64,000 bases of DNA from Okapia johnstoni (GCA_024291935.2 CM044320.1:27496001-27560000), one strand, 5' to 3'; shown: positions 21,754 to 35,400, numbered from the stretch's first letter. A program made the numbers and translations. The notes: a model not told the origin generated them from the sequence alone.

Positions 21754-23989
21754 GAGTTCAGTTCAGTCACTCAGTCGCATCTGACTCTTTGCAACCCCAA
21801 GAATTATAGCACGCCAGACCTCCCTATCCATCACCAACTCCTGGAGTTTACCCAAACCCATGTCCATCGAGTCAGTGATGCCATCCAACCATCTCATCCT
21901 CTGTCGTCCCCTTCTCCTCCTGCCCCCAATCCTTCCCAGGATTAGGGTCTTTTCCAATGAGTCAACTCTTCGCATGAGGTGGCCAAAGTATTGGAGTTTC
22001 AGCTTCAACATCAGTCCTTCCAATGAACACCCAGGACTGATCTCCTTTAGGATGGATTGATTGGATCTCCTTGCAGTCCAAGGGACTCTCAAGAATCTTC
22101 TCCAACACCACACTTCAAAAGCATCAATTCTGCAGCGCTCAGCTTTCTTCACTGTCCAACACTCACATCCGTAGATGACTACTGAAAAAACCATAGCCTT
22201 GACCAGTTGAACATTTGTTGACAAAGTAATGTCTCTGCTTTTTAATATGCTATCTAGGTAGGTCATATCTTTTCTTCCAAGGAGCAAGCGTCTTTTAATT
22301 TCATGGCTGCAATCACCATCAGCAGTGATTTTGGAGCCCCCCAAAATGAAGTCTGACACTGTTTCCACTGTTTCCCCATCTATTTCCCATGAAGTGATGG
22401 GACCAGATGCCATGATCTTAGTTTTCTGAACATTGAGCTTTAAGCCAACTTTTTCACTCTCCTCTTTCACTTTCATCAAGAGGCTCTTTAGTTCTTCACT
22501 TTCTGCCATAAGGGTGGTGTCATCCACATATCTGAGGTTATTGATATTTCTCCCAGCAATCTTGATTCCTGCTTGTGTTTCTTCCAGCCCAGCATTTCTC
22601 ATGATGTACTCTGCATAGAAGTCAAATAAGCAGGGTGACAATATACAGCCTTGACGTACTCCTTTTCCTATTTGGAACCAGTCTGTTGTTCCATGTCCTG
22701 TTCTAACTGTTGCTTCCTGACCTGCATACAGGTTTCTCAAGAGACAGGCCAGATGGTCTGGTATTCCCATCTCTTTCAGAATTTTCCACAGTTTATTGTG
22801 ATCCACACAGTCAAAGGCTTTGGCATAGTCAATAAAGCAGAAATAGATGTTTTTCTGGAACTCTCTTGCTTTTTCGATGATCCAGCGGAAATTGGCAATT
22901 TGATGTCTGGTTCCTCTGCCTTTTCTAAAACCAGCTTAAACATCTGGAATTTCACGGTTCACCTATTGCTGAAGCCTGGCTTGGAGAATTTTGAGCATTA
23001 CTTTACTAGCATGTGAGATGAGTGCAATTGTGCGGTAGTTTGAGCATTCTTTGGCATTTCCTTTCTTTGGGATTGGGATGAAAATTGACCTTTTCCAGTC
23101 CTGTGGCCACTGCTGACTTTTCCAGATTTGCTGGCATATCGAGTGCAGCACTTTCACAGCATCATCTTTCAGGATTTGAAATAGCTCAACTGGAATTCCA
23201 TCACCTCCACTAGCTTTGTTCGTAGTGATGCTTTCTAAGGCCCACGTGACTTCACATTCCAGGATGTCTGGCTCTAGGTGAGTGATCACACCATTGTGAT
23301 TAGCTGGGTCGTGAAGATCTTTTTTGTACAGTTCTTCTGTGTATTCTTTCCACCTCTTCTTAATATCTTCTGCTTCTGTTAGGTCCATACCATTTCTGTC
23401 CTTTATCGAGCCCATCTTTGCATGAAATGTTCCCTTGGTATCTCTAATTTTCTTGAAGAGATCTCTAGTCTTTCCCAATCTGTTGTTTTCCTCTATTTCT
23501 TTGCACTGATCACTGAGGAATGCTTTCTTATCTCTCCTTTCTATTCTTTGGAACTCTGCATTCAGATGGGAATATCTTTTCCTTTCTCCTTTGCTTTTCG
23601 CTTCTCTTCTCTTCCCAGCTATCTGTAAGGCCTCTCAGACAGCCATTTTGCTTTTTTGCATTTTTTGCATTTCTTTTCCATGGGGATGATCTTGATCCCT
23701 GTCTCCTGTACAATGTCACGAACCTCTGTCCATAGTTCATCAGGCACTCTGTCTATCAGATCTAGTCCCTTAAATCTATTTGTCACTTCTACTGTATACT
23801 CATAAGGGATTTTATCTAGGTCATACCTGAATGGACTAGTGGTTTTCCCTACTTTCTTCAATTTAAGTCTGAATTTGGCAATAAGGAGTTCATGATCTGA
23901 GCCACAGTCTGCTCCCGGTCTTGTTTTTGCTGACTGTATAGAGCTTCTCCATCTTTGGCTTCAAAGAATATAATCAGTCTGATTTTGGT
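21754..23989 (-). mobile_element. BovB LINE, about 2.2 kb, antisense; the longest copy here
   Basis: Minus-strand reading gives an RT C-terminal frame of 347 residues (22806-21763) with [24 protein letters not shown] and the catalytic motif changed to YVDD. Upstream frames (23478-22963 and 23861-23619) hold the linker and N-terminal RT region (KRSIFIPIPKKGNAKECSNY). Stops and frameshifts separate them, and the copy ends before the endonuclease domain, so it cannot move itself. It is antisense to PDE3A. Confidence 0.95.
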
Positions 23990-24780
23990 GGAAGCTATAA
24001 AGAAGGTAAACATTGCAGGACTCTGATTGGTGAAGTGAAAGAAGTGAGGAAGGAGATAAGGATTTCTAGTGGGAATGATTTGGTAGATGTTGGAGGCACT
24101 GACTGAGATTCTAGAGTCTGATAAGCAGGTTGGGAGAGTCAAATAAGGTGGTATTTGGATGCTAGTCCCTGTGGACCCACAATGCACATTTTTCAGAAGT
24201 CCATTAGAAAAGGAGACGCTGGACAGAGGTTTCTGGCAGGAGGTGGTATGGCTCTCACGAAATTGTGTGGACACATTTAGAGAGAGTCTAGAGAATTAGT
24301 AGACAGATGAACTAAGAGGTGAAAGCTGGCATTTAAAATGTTGAGAGGGATGGGAAGTAAGGGGGAGAAAGAATGTTGAGAGAGACAGGAAAAGAGCTAG
24401 AAGGGCATGATAGCACAGGAGCTGAAGGAAGAGAGATTTTCAGAAAACGAGAATCACCAGTTTTGTAAACTTCTATGAAGAAGTCCAGCAGTGTAGAGAC
24501 TGAAAAGTATCTTTTGAATTTGGCAATTCAAACCTGCTGTAAATAGCAAGAGTAATTACAGTTTGTCATAGAAGCCTGGCTCACTTGATTGACATATGAA
24601 CAAAAGGTGAGAAAATGAAGATACTGAAGACTAATTGTTCCTTTAAAATATTTGGTAGAAAGATTGGGTGGGAGTTGACTAGGATGTGGATATTGGGGAA
24701 AGAATATGGGATTAAAGAAGAAGGATGTCCTCACAAAGGAGACACTAGAGTGTGTCTAAGTGATGGGACCTGGGTAGATT
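23990..24780 (-). mobile_element. L2 LINE fragment (antisense)
   Basis: Diverged antisense L2 ORF2 text: GGATTTCTAGTGGGAATGATT, then GGCACTGACTGAGATTC, then AAGTCCATTAGAAAAGGAG. Immediately adjoins the BovB, which probably inserted into it. Confidence 0.5.
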
Positions 24781-25960
24781 TATAGGCTGATAGAAGACAC
24801 TGGTGTCAGAAGATTCCTGGGTAGTGTCATTTCAGTGTAAAGAGACATGAATGATCTTAATAATTATGGTCATCTTGCCCTTAGCTTGATGTGTCCTTCT
24901 CAGTGTCAAGGCTTTATCTGCCACCTTCTTTTGAAAACTCACTCTAGCCTGTTATGAGCAGTTGAGTTGCAGTTGCATTGAAACAAGCTCTTCTTTTCCA
25001 GCTGCTCCTTTCTAATATTCCTTATCATACTAATATTTACAAAGTATTTAGTCTACTAAATGCTTCACAACAAATGTAATTCTCAGTATAACATCTTCAA
25101 TTCATGCATAACATCTCAGCACAAATATCTTTTTGTCTCCCAAAAAGAAACACAATTACTATAGTCTTATCTGAGTTATATGTGGAAAGGAGATGAATCT
25201 TACCTACTTAAAGATTTTATTGAAAAGACTTTAAAAAAAAACTTATCAAAACCAAAAGGAGAAGGAATATTGTCTTCGAAGAACATCTGGGATGCTTAAG
25301 TCCGATATATAGTGGAAAGCTGAAAAGATAATATTTACTTTAAGGGAGCAAAAGGACTGACTATAGACCTCCAAAATTACCTTTCCTTAAAGGTATAAAT
25401 GATCAGAGTGGACTAACTAAAAGGAACTTAATCATGGTATGAAATCATATACTGTCTATAGTATCAAACTATTATTTTAGCAGTGAGTCAGTATCTGTTC
25501 ACTCTTATTTTTTTCCTCTATTTCCCAGTATTTTCCCATGATGTAAATGTGCCCATACTACAAAGCAGGCTGTTTTCTGTCGAGCGTGAACCCATGCTTC
25601 AGTACTAATCATGAAAAGGAGCCCTGAAAATAAGCACTGGGCCACGTAGTCAAGGACTAATGGAAATCAGAGAGAACTTCAGAAGGAAATTAGTCCAGGG
25701 TGCCTCTCCTTTCTTCAACACTCCCTTTTTTTCATTGCTCATGGGAATCTATGTTGCCTGTCAGTCGGGTATGTTTATTGCAGGCAGGCAGTTGCCTCAA
25801 GTAACAGGACACTCGGTAGGAGGTGGTGAGGACTTGAAGGGGGGCTTGTCTGACTCGAAGGGCCAGGTGTCCACACAATCTTCAGAGTGATTTGAATGAT
25901 CCAGATTCTCCAAACTTTTGAGAACCATTTGTAAGAACAGCATATTGTGTTAAAAGGCAG
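24781..25960. other. Intronic sequence, no feature recognised
   Basis: No exon or young repeat. The AT-rich text has no convincing open frame. Confidence 0.45.
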
Positions 25961-26346
25961 AACTCATTCATTCAAGAATTCTGTTTGGTTATTTTTTTCA
26001 GCCCTTACAGTCTGCTGAATACTAAGATTCTATTTTTTAAAAATGAATTTAAAAAATCATTCTTGCCCTCAAATTCACAGTCTGACAAGGAATTTGGTCA
26101 CAAACAGCAATAGCAGATGATGATAATAGATGTTGGAACAAGGTATACAGAGGCTTTGAGGCACAAGTGGTTACCATGGTATCAGTTTGAGAATGAAGGT
26201 AATATGTTTACATGTTTTGATCTTGATCACTAATATCAATATATCAGAGAAATGAGGTGCTGGACAGAAATAACACTATGAACACAGGCATGGGTTTTTG
26301 AGCATATTTGAGAAAACTCAGAATTATTGGGGAGGAAAGATACTAG

Positions 26347-26474
26347 TTGCCCAGCAGTGCAGTGGTAAAACAACTTGCCAGCCAATACAGGAGATGAGAG
26401 TTCTATCCCTGGGTTGGGAAGATCTCCTGGAGGAGGAAATGGCAACCCACTCCAGTATTCTTGCCTGGGAAATT
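26347..26474 (+). mobile_element. Bov-tA SINE, 3'-truncated
   Basis: A decayed head with a retained GGAAATGGCAACCCACTCC tail that stops at GCCTGGGAAATTC. Confidence 0.88.
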
Positions 26475-26973
26475 CTTGTATTGGGAAAAATATGTCAATG
26501 GTAGGAAAAAAATGGAGGAAGAAAACTGCAGCCACCAGTGTATGGAATAAGAAGAAACAGATTAGGGCAAAGATGAAAGGATTTTATAGGAAGAAATAGT
26601 TAACAGAGACTCTTTAGTAGAAATTGCCAGATGTCATGATCAGTTTGATGCTGGAAGTGAGAAAGAAAAAAGTTAGTTAAAAAGAAAGTCAAAGCAGTCA
26701 GTTCTGGTGAGTGTTTTTGTTGATAATCGAGACAGGAAATAAAGAAGGGAAGGACGAGTTTTGGAAGAAAGAGAGGACGTCTTCTCTTTGGAAAAAGTGA
26801 GTCTGAAATAATCAGCAGGTGGGAACACAGGCCTGAGGTCCAGAGAAGTGGTTGGCATTGGAGCTCCAGATTGATGGATATTCACTGTACCACAGGGGAG
26901 AGCTGGAAAGGAAGGGCTTAGATTAGGATAACGAAAAACAATAAAAAGAAACAAATGTTAAGGAGGGGAGAAA

Positions 26974-27176
26974 GAAAGTGAAAGTGTTAGTCACTCAGTC
27001 GTGTCCAGTCCTTGGCGATCCCATGTAGCCCGCCAGGCTCCTCTATCCATGGAATTCTCCAGGCAGGAATACTGGAGTGGTTTGCCATTTCCTTCTCCAG
27101 GGGATCTTCCCGACCCAGAGATCAGACCCAGGTCTCCTGCATTGCAGGCAGATTCTTTACTGTGTGAGCCACCAGC
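26974..27176 (-). mobile_element. Bov-tA SINE
   Basis: Antisense Bov-tA, AGTCACTCAGTCGTGTCC to TGTGTGAGCCACCAG, full-length. Confidence 0.93.
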
Positions 27177-27700
27177 ATAGCTCCAAGGAGGGAAAAAGAG
27201 CCAGTAAAGCAGAGAGTCCCTTCTCAGAGGGCCTGTGGAAAGCCAGGCCAGGGCACAGCCAAGGCGGAAGGAAGAGACTGCAGCCCCAGACGAAGGAGGA
27301 CAAAGTCAGGAATGTTGTCATGGGATATTGTAATTAACATATTCTCTGCATTGGATAGATAATTTTACTTTTCCAGGAAGAGACAGCAATCAGACTGCCA
27401 TGAGTGGAAGACTCAATACCTTTAGAAAGGCTGTTAAGAGAGAAGAGAGCTCTCTTTCCAATAGTTTAATAGATTTGAATTAACAAAAAAATGAATTGCA
27501 CCTTAGATGGGGTCAAAGAACAATTTCATTAGCAAGGGAAATGCTAACCATTTCTTATGTTGAAAAGAGGGAAAGGAGTAGGAAACAGAGATCAAATGAG
27601 AAGATCAGAAATTAAAAGAAGAAATAGGCTGTCCGTGGTAGCAGGATGAAATCAGAAGTACACAGAGGTAGGGAACTGATATTTAAAAAAAAAAAAAGAG

Positions 27701-28419
27701 TGTTTCACTGAAACAATAGGCAGAAAATTAAGAATTATAAAATCCTACCCCTATTTAGAAATTTATGTAAAGGTAAATTAAAATTCCCAGTAAACAAGTT
27801 GATAAATGTTATGTTTTCTGCAAGAAAGAACTAGAGCGAAACAGTTCATTTAATTTAATGAGGCACCTTTTGGTTGAGTCTGGTAAAATTTGCTGTGGGA
27901 ATAGAAAATAAATATAGAAGTGTTCTTATCTTTAAGAACCTCAGAGAGCCACACATGTGTGACAGAGTATGTTTGCACAGGAGGATTTTATGAATGGTGT
28001 TTTGATGAGTCATGTAAGGTCCATGGCATATGGCAGTTTGCAGTTACGGCACAGATGTGGATAGTGTACTGAATTCTGGTTAGATGTGGGGCCCTGGGCT
28101 AGAGTGAAACTGTCCATTGCTTCATGGCTCTCAGTCCTTACCAGGCTCTGTTGAATCCCGGATAATCAGATTTTTTATTATCTCATAACATTCTGAACAT
28201 TCTAAGTAAAACCAATTTCTTAAACCAAAATGATTACCTCTGACTTATAAGACAGGTACATTGTAAGATTTTATTTTCATTACCACCTACTTATCTACTA
28301 GTCAATACACATGTGGTAAAATTTTATGCTGTGTTAATTATTTCCAACCATAAGCAAAAGGACGCTTTATTCAGACTAGCTGTAGTCATAAAAAAAAAAA
28401 AAATGTTATTATCTGTCAT
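27701..28419. other. Intronic sequence, no feature recognised
   Basis: Contains an A13 tract (about 28391-28403) just before the next SINE; otherwise nothing identifiable. Confidence 0.45.
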
Positions 28420-28625
28420 GGATTCCCAGGTGACTCACAGGTAAAGAATCTGCCTGCCAATGCAGAAGCCGGGAGTTCAATCCCTGGGTTAGGAAGATCT
28501 CCTGGAGTAGGAAATGGCAGCCCATTCCAGTATTCTTGCTTGAAGAATCCCATGGACAGAGGAGCCTGTTGGGCTACAGTCTATAGGGTCACGGAGAGTC
28601 AGGCACGACTGAGCACACTCACACA
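28420..28625 (+). mobile_element. Bov-tA SINE
   Basis: Full-length copy from GGATTCCCAGGTGACTCAC to GGCACGACTGAGCACAC. Confidence 0.93.
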
Positions 28626-28734
28626 TACATTGTCTGTTGTGATAGAAAGGCCAGAGGAGGAAAGTCTTCAGGATTAGTGAATTCAAGGCTCAGTAATGTT
28701 ATATGATGGACCTAGGTTTTTTAATTCTCTCCAC

Positions 28735-28862
28735 TTTGGCAACCCACTCCAGTATTCTTGCCTGGAGAATCCCAGGGACAGAGGAGCCTGGTGGGCTGCC
28801 ATCTGTGGGGTCGCACAGAGTCGGACACAACTGAAGCGACTTAGCAGCAGCAGCAGCAGCAT
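28735..28862 (+). mobile_element. BovA monomer with AGC repeats
   Basis: Second half of a Bov-A2 (TTGGCAACCCACTCCAG to CTTAGCAGCAGCAGC), 5'-truncated. Confidence 0.92.
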
Positions 28863-30584
28863 CACTTCCTTCTTGGTAAAGGATTTCCTTTCCCAGAAGC
28901 AGTAAACAAAGTTTCTCTCCTGTCTCAATGACTCACATTGACTAAGGGCTGCCCATCCTGGACCAAATTCTTGCCCTTATGGCTGAAATCAACATGACTG
29001 GTATACAGAGTTGTCACAACATTCACTGTATGTAGTTTGAAGAGAGCTCAGAATTGAGGCATTTCTCAATGTCTCTGGACATATCCTCCTTAATGTTAAA
29101 ATGCTACTACAGTCCCTAGGGTCACAGTCACAGTCAAGTCTGTCAGTTGATCCAGCAGCCACAGGACCTGTTTGATGACCATCTGAATCCTGTTACAATC
29201 TTCTCTAGAGTGTGGCTGATGATACACTATATAATAAATTGAAGTTGTCTGTAGGTTAAAAGTCTTTGCTAGAAATATTAAAACCAGAAGAAAGACAGTT
29301 CAAAGCTATTTTAGTTAGACTTCAGTCTGTATTAATGTCTGTTTTTAGTTTGTCATCTGAATCAGCGTGTGAAAACATTCATTGCTTCTGTGTTGTGTTT
29401 GCTTTAATAACACTTTGTATATTCTTTTCTATGGGATATTCTAATTGGGAAGCTCTTGTACCATACTTCTAATCTCGTTTTAAGATGAAATAAAACTAAA
29501 ATGAACTGAAATTTTAGCTAAAGAGGAAGAATTTCACTAGCAGTCTCTTCCTGGGTCCTTCTTGATCCCCAGGAAAAAAAGCTAGCCCACATTTTTGGGG
29601 GCTAGCAGTTTTATTAGTCTTACAAGATTATTATCTTAAAGATCATTCTCAAAGTTATTCTATCTTCTTTGCATAGATCTTTGTCTTAAAGGATCTGTGC
29701 TGAATCGCGACAAATTGTTCATCATTTATACATCTTAAATGTGCTATTATTGCTATACTCAGGGCATATGGGAGCATTGACTGAACTAGCAATTATGTCC
29801 ACAAGGAAGAAAACAAATCTATGACATAAGTGCTGAGTGACTCATCTTATGACCAAATGACTTATTTCCTTGCCTGATTTCCTCCTTTCCTCAGCAGCAC
29901 ATTGTTGCCAAATAGGAGGAGGAATGGGTATCGTTTTGAAATGTTTCTCATGGAAAATTTTATAATTCTGTCCATCTGCCTCTTAAATATCTTGGTGAGC
30001 TACTGGGGTCTGCTGATCCAAAGATAATCATGTGTATTTTCTGAATTCTCATAACATTCTGAATATAATCAGATTGTAACTGAAACTAGTTTCTTAAACT
30101 GAAATAATTAACCCAGACTTGCAGACAGATGCATTATAAAATTTTCATTACCACCTAGAAGGAAAATGAAGACAGAGATTTTTCTAGTGGCCACATAAGT
30201 CTCCACTAAAGCCCACTAGTTTCTCCTTCCATAAGCAAATATTATAAGAGATCTGCCTTGAGTGGGAGAAATAGGGAGAAGGAACAAATGGCATTTTTCC
30301 TGATGGAGAAATATAATAGTGCAGGTCTTCCCTAAGACTTAGTTCTGGAAACAGTTTAATTTGATTTTCAGAAAAGATGTGAAGGAAGGGAGTATACCAG
30401 AAATTCTTAAAAGTTTACTGATGATATTAATAAGTTCCCCTTGATAACGGGGATGTAAGTTGATAATTAATTGAAGGAAGAATTTGCAAAACTAACAGTG
30501 GGTCGAAAATTGGCAAAGATACTTTCACATCATCAAAAGTAGATGACCATATGTAGGAACAGTTACCCAAGATACTGAGCATTG
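28863..30584. other. Intronic sequence, no feature recognised
   Basis: About 1.7 kb of AT-rich text. No exon, RNA or clear repeat seen. Confidence 0.45.
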
Positions 30585-30740
30585 TGATCAGTCAGATAGA
30601 CCCAGAGTTCCTGCATTGGAATTCCACTTCTGCCACTTACTATCTGTGTAACTTTGGGCAAGTTTACTTAACCTTCTGTGCACTAGTTTCAAAATTTGAA
30701 AGTCATTCCCTTTATAATATAATTTCTAGAGTTGCGAGTT
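30585..30740 (+). mobile_element. MIR SINE
   Basis: Clear MIR core: CACTTCTGCCACTTACTATC, then TGTGTAACTTTGGGCAAGTT, then TACTTAACCTTCTGTGCAC. Confidence 0.92.
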
Positions 30741-31055
30741 GCCTTCAGGAAAATCAAGAAGTGATATTACCAGGTTTTAGTAGTTTACACAAGTGTTTTC
30801 TGTATGCAAAGTCATTCACAGATAAACTCACCACATCCCTTAAAACTAGGTTTCAGGAAGCAGACCCTCAAGTCCTCTAAGAGACAATGGGGCTTCAAGT
30901 TCTCTATATTTTATTGGGGTATGGGAAGCTGGGGAGGCCTGAAATCCACATTTCCAAGATGAGACTTGGGTATTGGAGCTATGAGAAATCCAAGGGCTGA
31001 AGATTTTGAGGGAAATGCCAGGAAAACAAGAAGTTTTCATATCTGAGTGATGACT

Positions 31056-31272
31056 GGCTTCCCAGGTGGCACTAGTGGTAAAGCACACCCCTGCCAATGC
31101 AGGAGACATAAGAGACTCAGGTTCAATCCCTGGGTCCAGAAGATCCCCCTGGAAAAGGAAATGGCAACCCACTCCAGTATTCTTGCCGATAGACTCGCAT
31201 GGACGGAGGAGCCTGGCAGGCTATGGTCCATAGGGTCGCAAAGAGTCAGACACAGCTGAAGCAGCTTAGCAT
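31056..31272 (+). mobile_element. Bov-tA SINE
   Basis: Full-length copy from GGCTTCCCAGGTGGCACTAG to CAGACACAGCTGAAGCAG. Confidence 0.93.
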
Positions 31273-32239
31273 GCAGGTACAGTCATCTTCTAAGTGCTTT
31301 ATCCATCCATGTTATCTTTAGAACCAGTCCTTCTTCCCTCTCACACTTGTCTTCTCTGGAGAATTGCTTTTTATTATTATTTTTTAAAATCCTGCTTGGG
31401 GGAGAGATACGGGTGAGAATGGTGATACAGTTCAGAGCAGCCATTTTCAGTTTGTATGGAAGAGAACCACATGACCAGAAGTTTTGAGATCGTTTTAATT
31501 TTGAGAAGCAATTTCTTTCATTCTCCCAATAACCAGAGGTAGTTGTAATATATCCACAGGGTTCTTGCAGTTTCCTGTTTTATCCTCTGATCCCTTTCAT
31601 TTCCTTGAACGTCTTCCACTAGACTGTAAGTTGCTTGAGAGCAGCAGTCCAAACCCATTCATCTCTGGAGCCTGAGGGTATGGACAGTCCCAGGTATCCA
31701 GCAGATGTTCAGTTAAAATATGTTGAATAAGTGAAGCAGAAATGACTGTATCTCAGTGCCCCATATTCCTCTTTTTGAATCACACCATTGAAAAAATATT
31801 TTGTCTCTAAAAATATTGCTGTGTGATTGAAAAAGGGTACATTCACAATGAAAAATTTAAAAATGCTATCACATTTATTATTAAGTGGTTTTATAAACTT
31901 TTGTGAGCTAACCTAGGATTAAGCGATACCATGTATAGTAGTAGTTCTCTAGAAAAATGCATTCTAAGTTCTCAAAAAAATTGATTTAAAAGTGTTTTGA
32001 CGTTTGATCTACTTATAAGTCTGGAAGCTTTATTACTTAATTGATGGTTTCTTTTATTAATTATAGAAACTGAAATGTATTGAGTTTTAAAATACATTTA
32101 TAAAGGATTTTATGTTGTATTAAAATAATTTGAGGCTCTTAAGAGTATCCACTCAGTATTTTGGAAGTTGAACATTGTGGAGGACTACTACCATGGTATA
32201 TCCAAAGAAAACATTTTTTTAAGACAATTGGTCAGACCC
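31273..32239. other. Intronic sequence, no feature recognised
   Basis: AT-rich; no identifiable feature. Confidence 0.45.
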
Positions 32240-32475
32240 AGTATGGACTTATGGGCTTCTCAGGTGGCTCAGTGGTAAAGAATCTGCCTGCAGGAGACAC
32301 AGGTTTGACCTCTGGGTCAGGAAGATCCCCTAGAGAAGGAAATGGCAACCCACTCTATTATTCTTGCCTAGGAAATCCCATGGACAGAGGACAGAGGAGC
32401 CTGTCAGGCTATAGTCCATGGAGTCGCAAAGAGTCGGACACGACTTAGTTACTAAACAACAATAAGTATGGACTT
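32240..32475 (+). mobile_element. Bov-tA SINE with perfect target duplication
   Basis: Body 32251-32464, flanked by AGTATGGACTT at 32240-32250 and 32465-32475 (11 bp, exact). Confidence 0.95.
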
Positions 32476-32798
32476 TTACATTCACAAGTGAACTATCCAC
32501 ATTTTATTTTGTGAAGGTAGAAACTCTTGAAGAAATATCTGAAAGAAGGAACAGAGAGAATATTGCAGACAGAGTAAAGAAGATGACTACAGGGACAAAT
32601 ACATTGCAGTTTTTCATGCCCCAATATCCAGTCAGTTTACAAGTACAACTGATTCTTCTTGATGTTACTCTTACTCGTCCCTTCCTAGTCATTCATGATG
32701 CAGATATCCTGGTTTCAAATATTGATTATTGTGGCAACCTTGGTCTAACCTATCTCCATCCATGCTGTCCCTTCACCTTCCTCAAGCCCTGTGTCCTC

Positions 32799-33148
32799 TT
32801 CAGTTCAGTTCAGTCGCTCAGTCGTGTCCGACTCTTTGCGACCCCATGAATTGCAGCACGCCAGCCCTCTCTGTCCATCACCAACTCCCGGAGTCCACCC
32901 AAACCCATGTCCATCGAGTCGGTGATGCCATCCAACCATCTCATCCTCTGTCATCCCCTTCTCCTCCCGCCCCCAATCCTACCCAGCATTAGGGTCTTTT
33001 CCAATGAGTCAACCCTTCGCATGAGGTGGCCAAAGTATTGGAGTTTCAGCTTCAACATCAGTCCTTCCAATGAACACCCAGGATTGATCTCTTTTAGGAT
33101 GGATTGATTGGATCTCCTTGCAGTCCAAGGGACTCTCAAGAGTCTTCT
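32799..33148 (-). mobile_element. BovB LINE 3' fragment
   Basis: About 350 bp, antisense, tail TTCAGTTCAGTTCAGTCGC, truncated at GAGTCTTCTC. Little diverged, and CpGs are retained. Confidence 0.94.
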
Positions 33149-33929
33149 CTTAGATTACATCATTTTCCATCACTCATCACTCAGTTGCCAACTGATAGAA
33201 TTAGAAAACTTGTCTTTCATTCGTGGTCATCTAAAATCTGGCTTCATATTTCCTTTTCAGACTTATTTGCTACTAATAAAAAGCAGAAAGCCTGCCTGAG
33301 AGATTAGTCTACTCATGGAATCCTGTATCCATCTTTCTCATGCAAACACTTACCCACATTCTGAATCATGCTTTTCTGCTCTTGCCTACTCTGCACCTGT
33401 TCTTCCACCCCACCAGGATCTTCAGTGCAATTGTCCAGTCTTCTTTCTTTCCCATCTGGCAGACCCTTCCTGTTTTCAGTTCATTACCTTTTCATGTAAA
33501 TCTTCATGCTGTGCAACACTGGAAAGTATGTAGAAAACATATTGGAATTCATGTCTCCAAACTGAGCTAGACCTTCAGGATCACTAGAGAATCTAGCCAG
33601 CTCTTCTCATTGCTCTTTCAAACATTCCCCATTCTTTTTTGCATCTCTAACCTCAACATTGCATGATTCACTTTCTCAACCAGGGACTCAGGACTAATTT
33701 ACAGAGTAAATAAAAGCCAAAGAGTAAGGACTCTAAAGTTTCACCTGCGAATCTACTAACATTCTTCCTTCTCACTGTCACCGTGAGAAAGACGCCTGGT
33801 TGTAAAAGGTTAATCCCCTCAACCTTTGCTTTCTTCTTTCATCCCTTGATCTATTTATCACCCACATTGTCTTTACTGTGTTTTAAACCCCTCAAACTAG
33901 TGGGACATCTCCCCCCTTTCAACATTTTT
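33149..33929. other. Intronic sequence, no feature recognised
   Basis: Pyrimidine-rich on the + strand, possibly the edge of the old L2 that follows; nothing firm. Confidence 0.4.
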
Positions 33930-34925
33930 GTCTGCTCACTTGCTCACCAGCTCTTTGGAGCCCATTTTCCCTCTAGATGTGGACAGATCTCTATCTTCCA
34001 TTGTACAACTAGTTTTCACAAAAGAGTTGTCTATGTTGTTCCCATTTTCATATCTTCCTTTCCTTGCTCAGTTGATTGCAGTGTGACTCACAACATCAGC
34101 ACTTCACTGAAAATGTTCTCTTTAATGTCAGGAGTGACATTCCAGACTCTAAAATAATGGATATTTTTCCAGAATATATTACTCTCTCAAATTCACTGCT
34201 CTCTGCTGACGATTCCACTCTATTGACAAAAGCATTCCCTTGGCCCATTTGACCTTACACTCTTGGTTTTCTGTTGTCCCTTCTCATTTTTCTTTGTGAG
34301 TTTCTCTCCCCCTTTAAGAGTTGCTATTGATTATGGCTCTGCCCTCTGTCCACTTCTCTCTTCTCCTTATATATTCCCATGGCAGCATTAGGGAAATGGC
34401 CATGTCCATGTTGTCTATACCCAAATGCATGTTTTCAGTTCAGGGGTCCCTCCTGATGTGCAACTGGAATCATCCTGTAAATATCACATATTTCCTAACA
34501 ACTGAGTATCTGAGCACCCACACCAAAGCTTCTGCCTTCTCCAATAACTTAGGAAAAGATTCTTAGCTGCCCATCTCATGATCATGCTCAGTCGCTCAGT
34601 TGTATCTGACTCTTTGAGACCCCATTCACTGTAGCCCACGAGGCTCCTCTATCCATGGGATTTTTTTCCAGGCAAGAATACTGGAGTAGGTTGTCATTTC
34701 CTCCTCCAGGGGAACTTCTCAACCCAGGGATCAAATCTGAGTCTCCTGTGTCTCCTGTATTGCAGGCGGATTCTTTATCTCTGAGCCATTAGGGAAGATC
34801 CAGCTGCCCATCTGCCCAAGCCTAAAGCCCGAAAGTCAGCCTGACTCCTTCCTTCACACACACCAATAAATCACTGCCCTGCAGGGGTTTCCCATGGCCT
34901 TTAGTAGCTCATGAAAGCTCTTGAA
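33930..34925 (+). mobile_element. L2 LINE fragment (sense ORF2 region), split by a SINE
   Basis: CATCAGCACTTCACTGAAAATG ... TTAGCTGCCCATCT [SINE] CAAGCCTAAAGCCCGAAAGTC ... CTGACTCCTTCCTTCACAC follows L2 ORF2 in sense. It is highly diverged and without an intact frame. Confidence 0.5.
34565..34813 (-). mobile_element. Bov-tA SINE with perfect target duplication
   Basis: Antisense body 34577-34801, flanked by AGCTGCCCATCT at 34565-34576 and 34802-34813 (12 bp, exact), inside an L2. Confidence 0.95.
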
Positions 34926-35188
34926 TTCTCTTGAATTGGGCTCATCTTCCTGACTTGATATGTTCCCTCAAACTTCTCCAGACAAACCCTTACTTCTTTT
35001 TTTAAAAAAAACAAAAATTAGGTGTAGTCAACACAAGACATTATACTAGTTTCAGACGTATAGCATAATCATTCAATATTTGTGTGTGCTACTAAACAAG
35101 TACCACAGTCAATCAGTTAACATCTGTCACCATGTGTAGTGACACGTGTTTTTTTTCCTTGTAATGGAAGGAAAAAGATCTACTGTCT

Positions 35189-35400
35189 TGCATGCTAAGT
35201 TGCTTCAGTTGTGTCTGACTGTTTACGACACTTTGGACTGTAGCCAGCCAGGCTCCTCTGTCTATGGGGTTCTCCAGGCAAGAATACAGGAGTGGGTTGC
35301 CATTTCCTCCTCCAGGGCATCTTCCCCACCCAGGGATTGAACCTGCTCCTCTTACGTCCCCTGCATTGGCAGGCAGGTTCTTTACCACTAGGGCCACCCA
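35189..35400 (-). mobile_element. Bov-tA SINE
   Basis: Antisense copy, CTAAGTTGCTTCAGTTGTGTC to TTCTTTACCACTAGGGCCACC. Confidence 0.93.

Larger units (their letters stand above)
25961..27700 (-). mobile_element. Probable L2 LINE (antisense), cut by two SINEs
   Basis: Begins with CATTCATTCAAG and CTTGCCCTCAAATTCACAGTC like an inverted L2 3' end, then purine-rich, L2-like antisense text. Interrupted by Bov-tA copies at 26347-26474 and 26974-27176. The family call beyond 26300 is weak. Confidence 0.4.

Noticed and set aside
21763..22806. 347-residue minus-strand frame as a host gene
   Set aside because: It is the BovB reverse transcriptase C-terminal part, with a changed catalytic motif (YVDD) and broken flanking frames.
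23990..24780. Purine-rich stretch as a novel noncoding element
   Set aside because: Its order of segments fits a decayed antisense L2.
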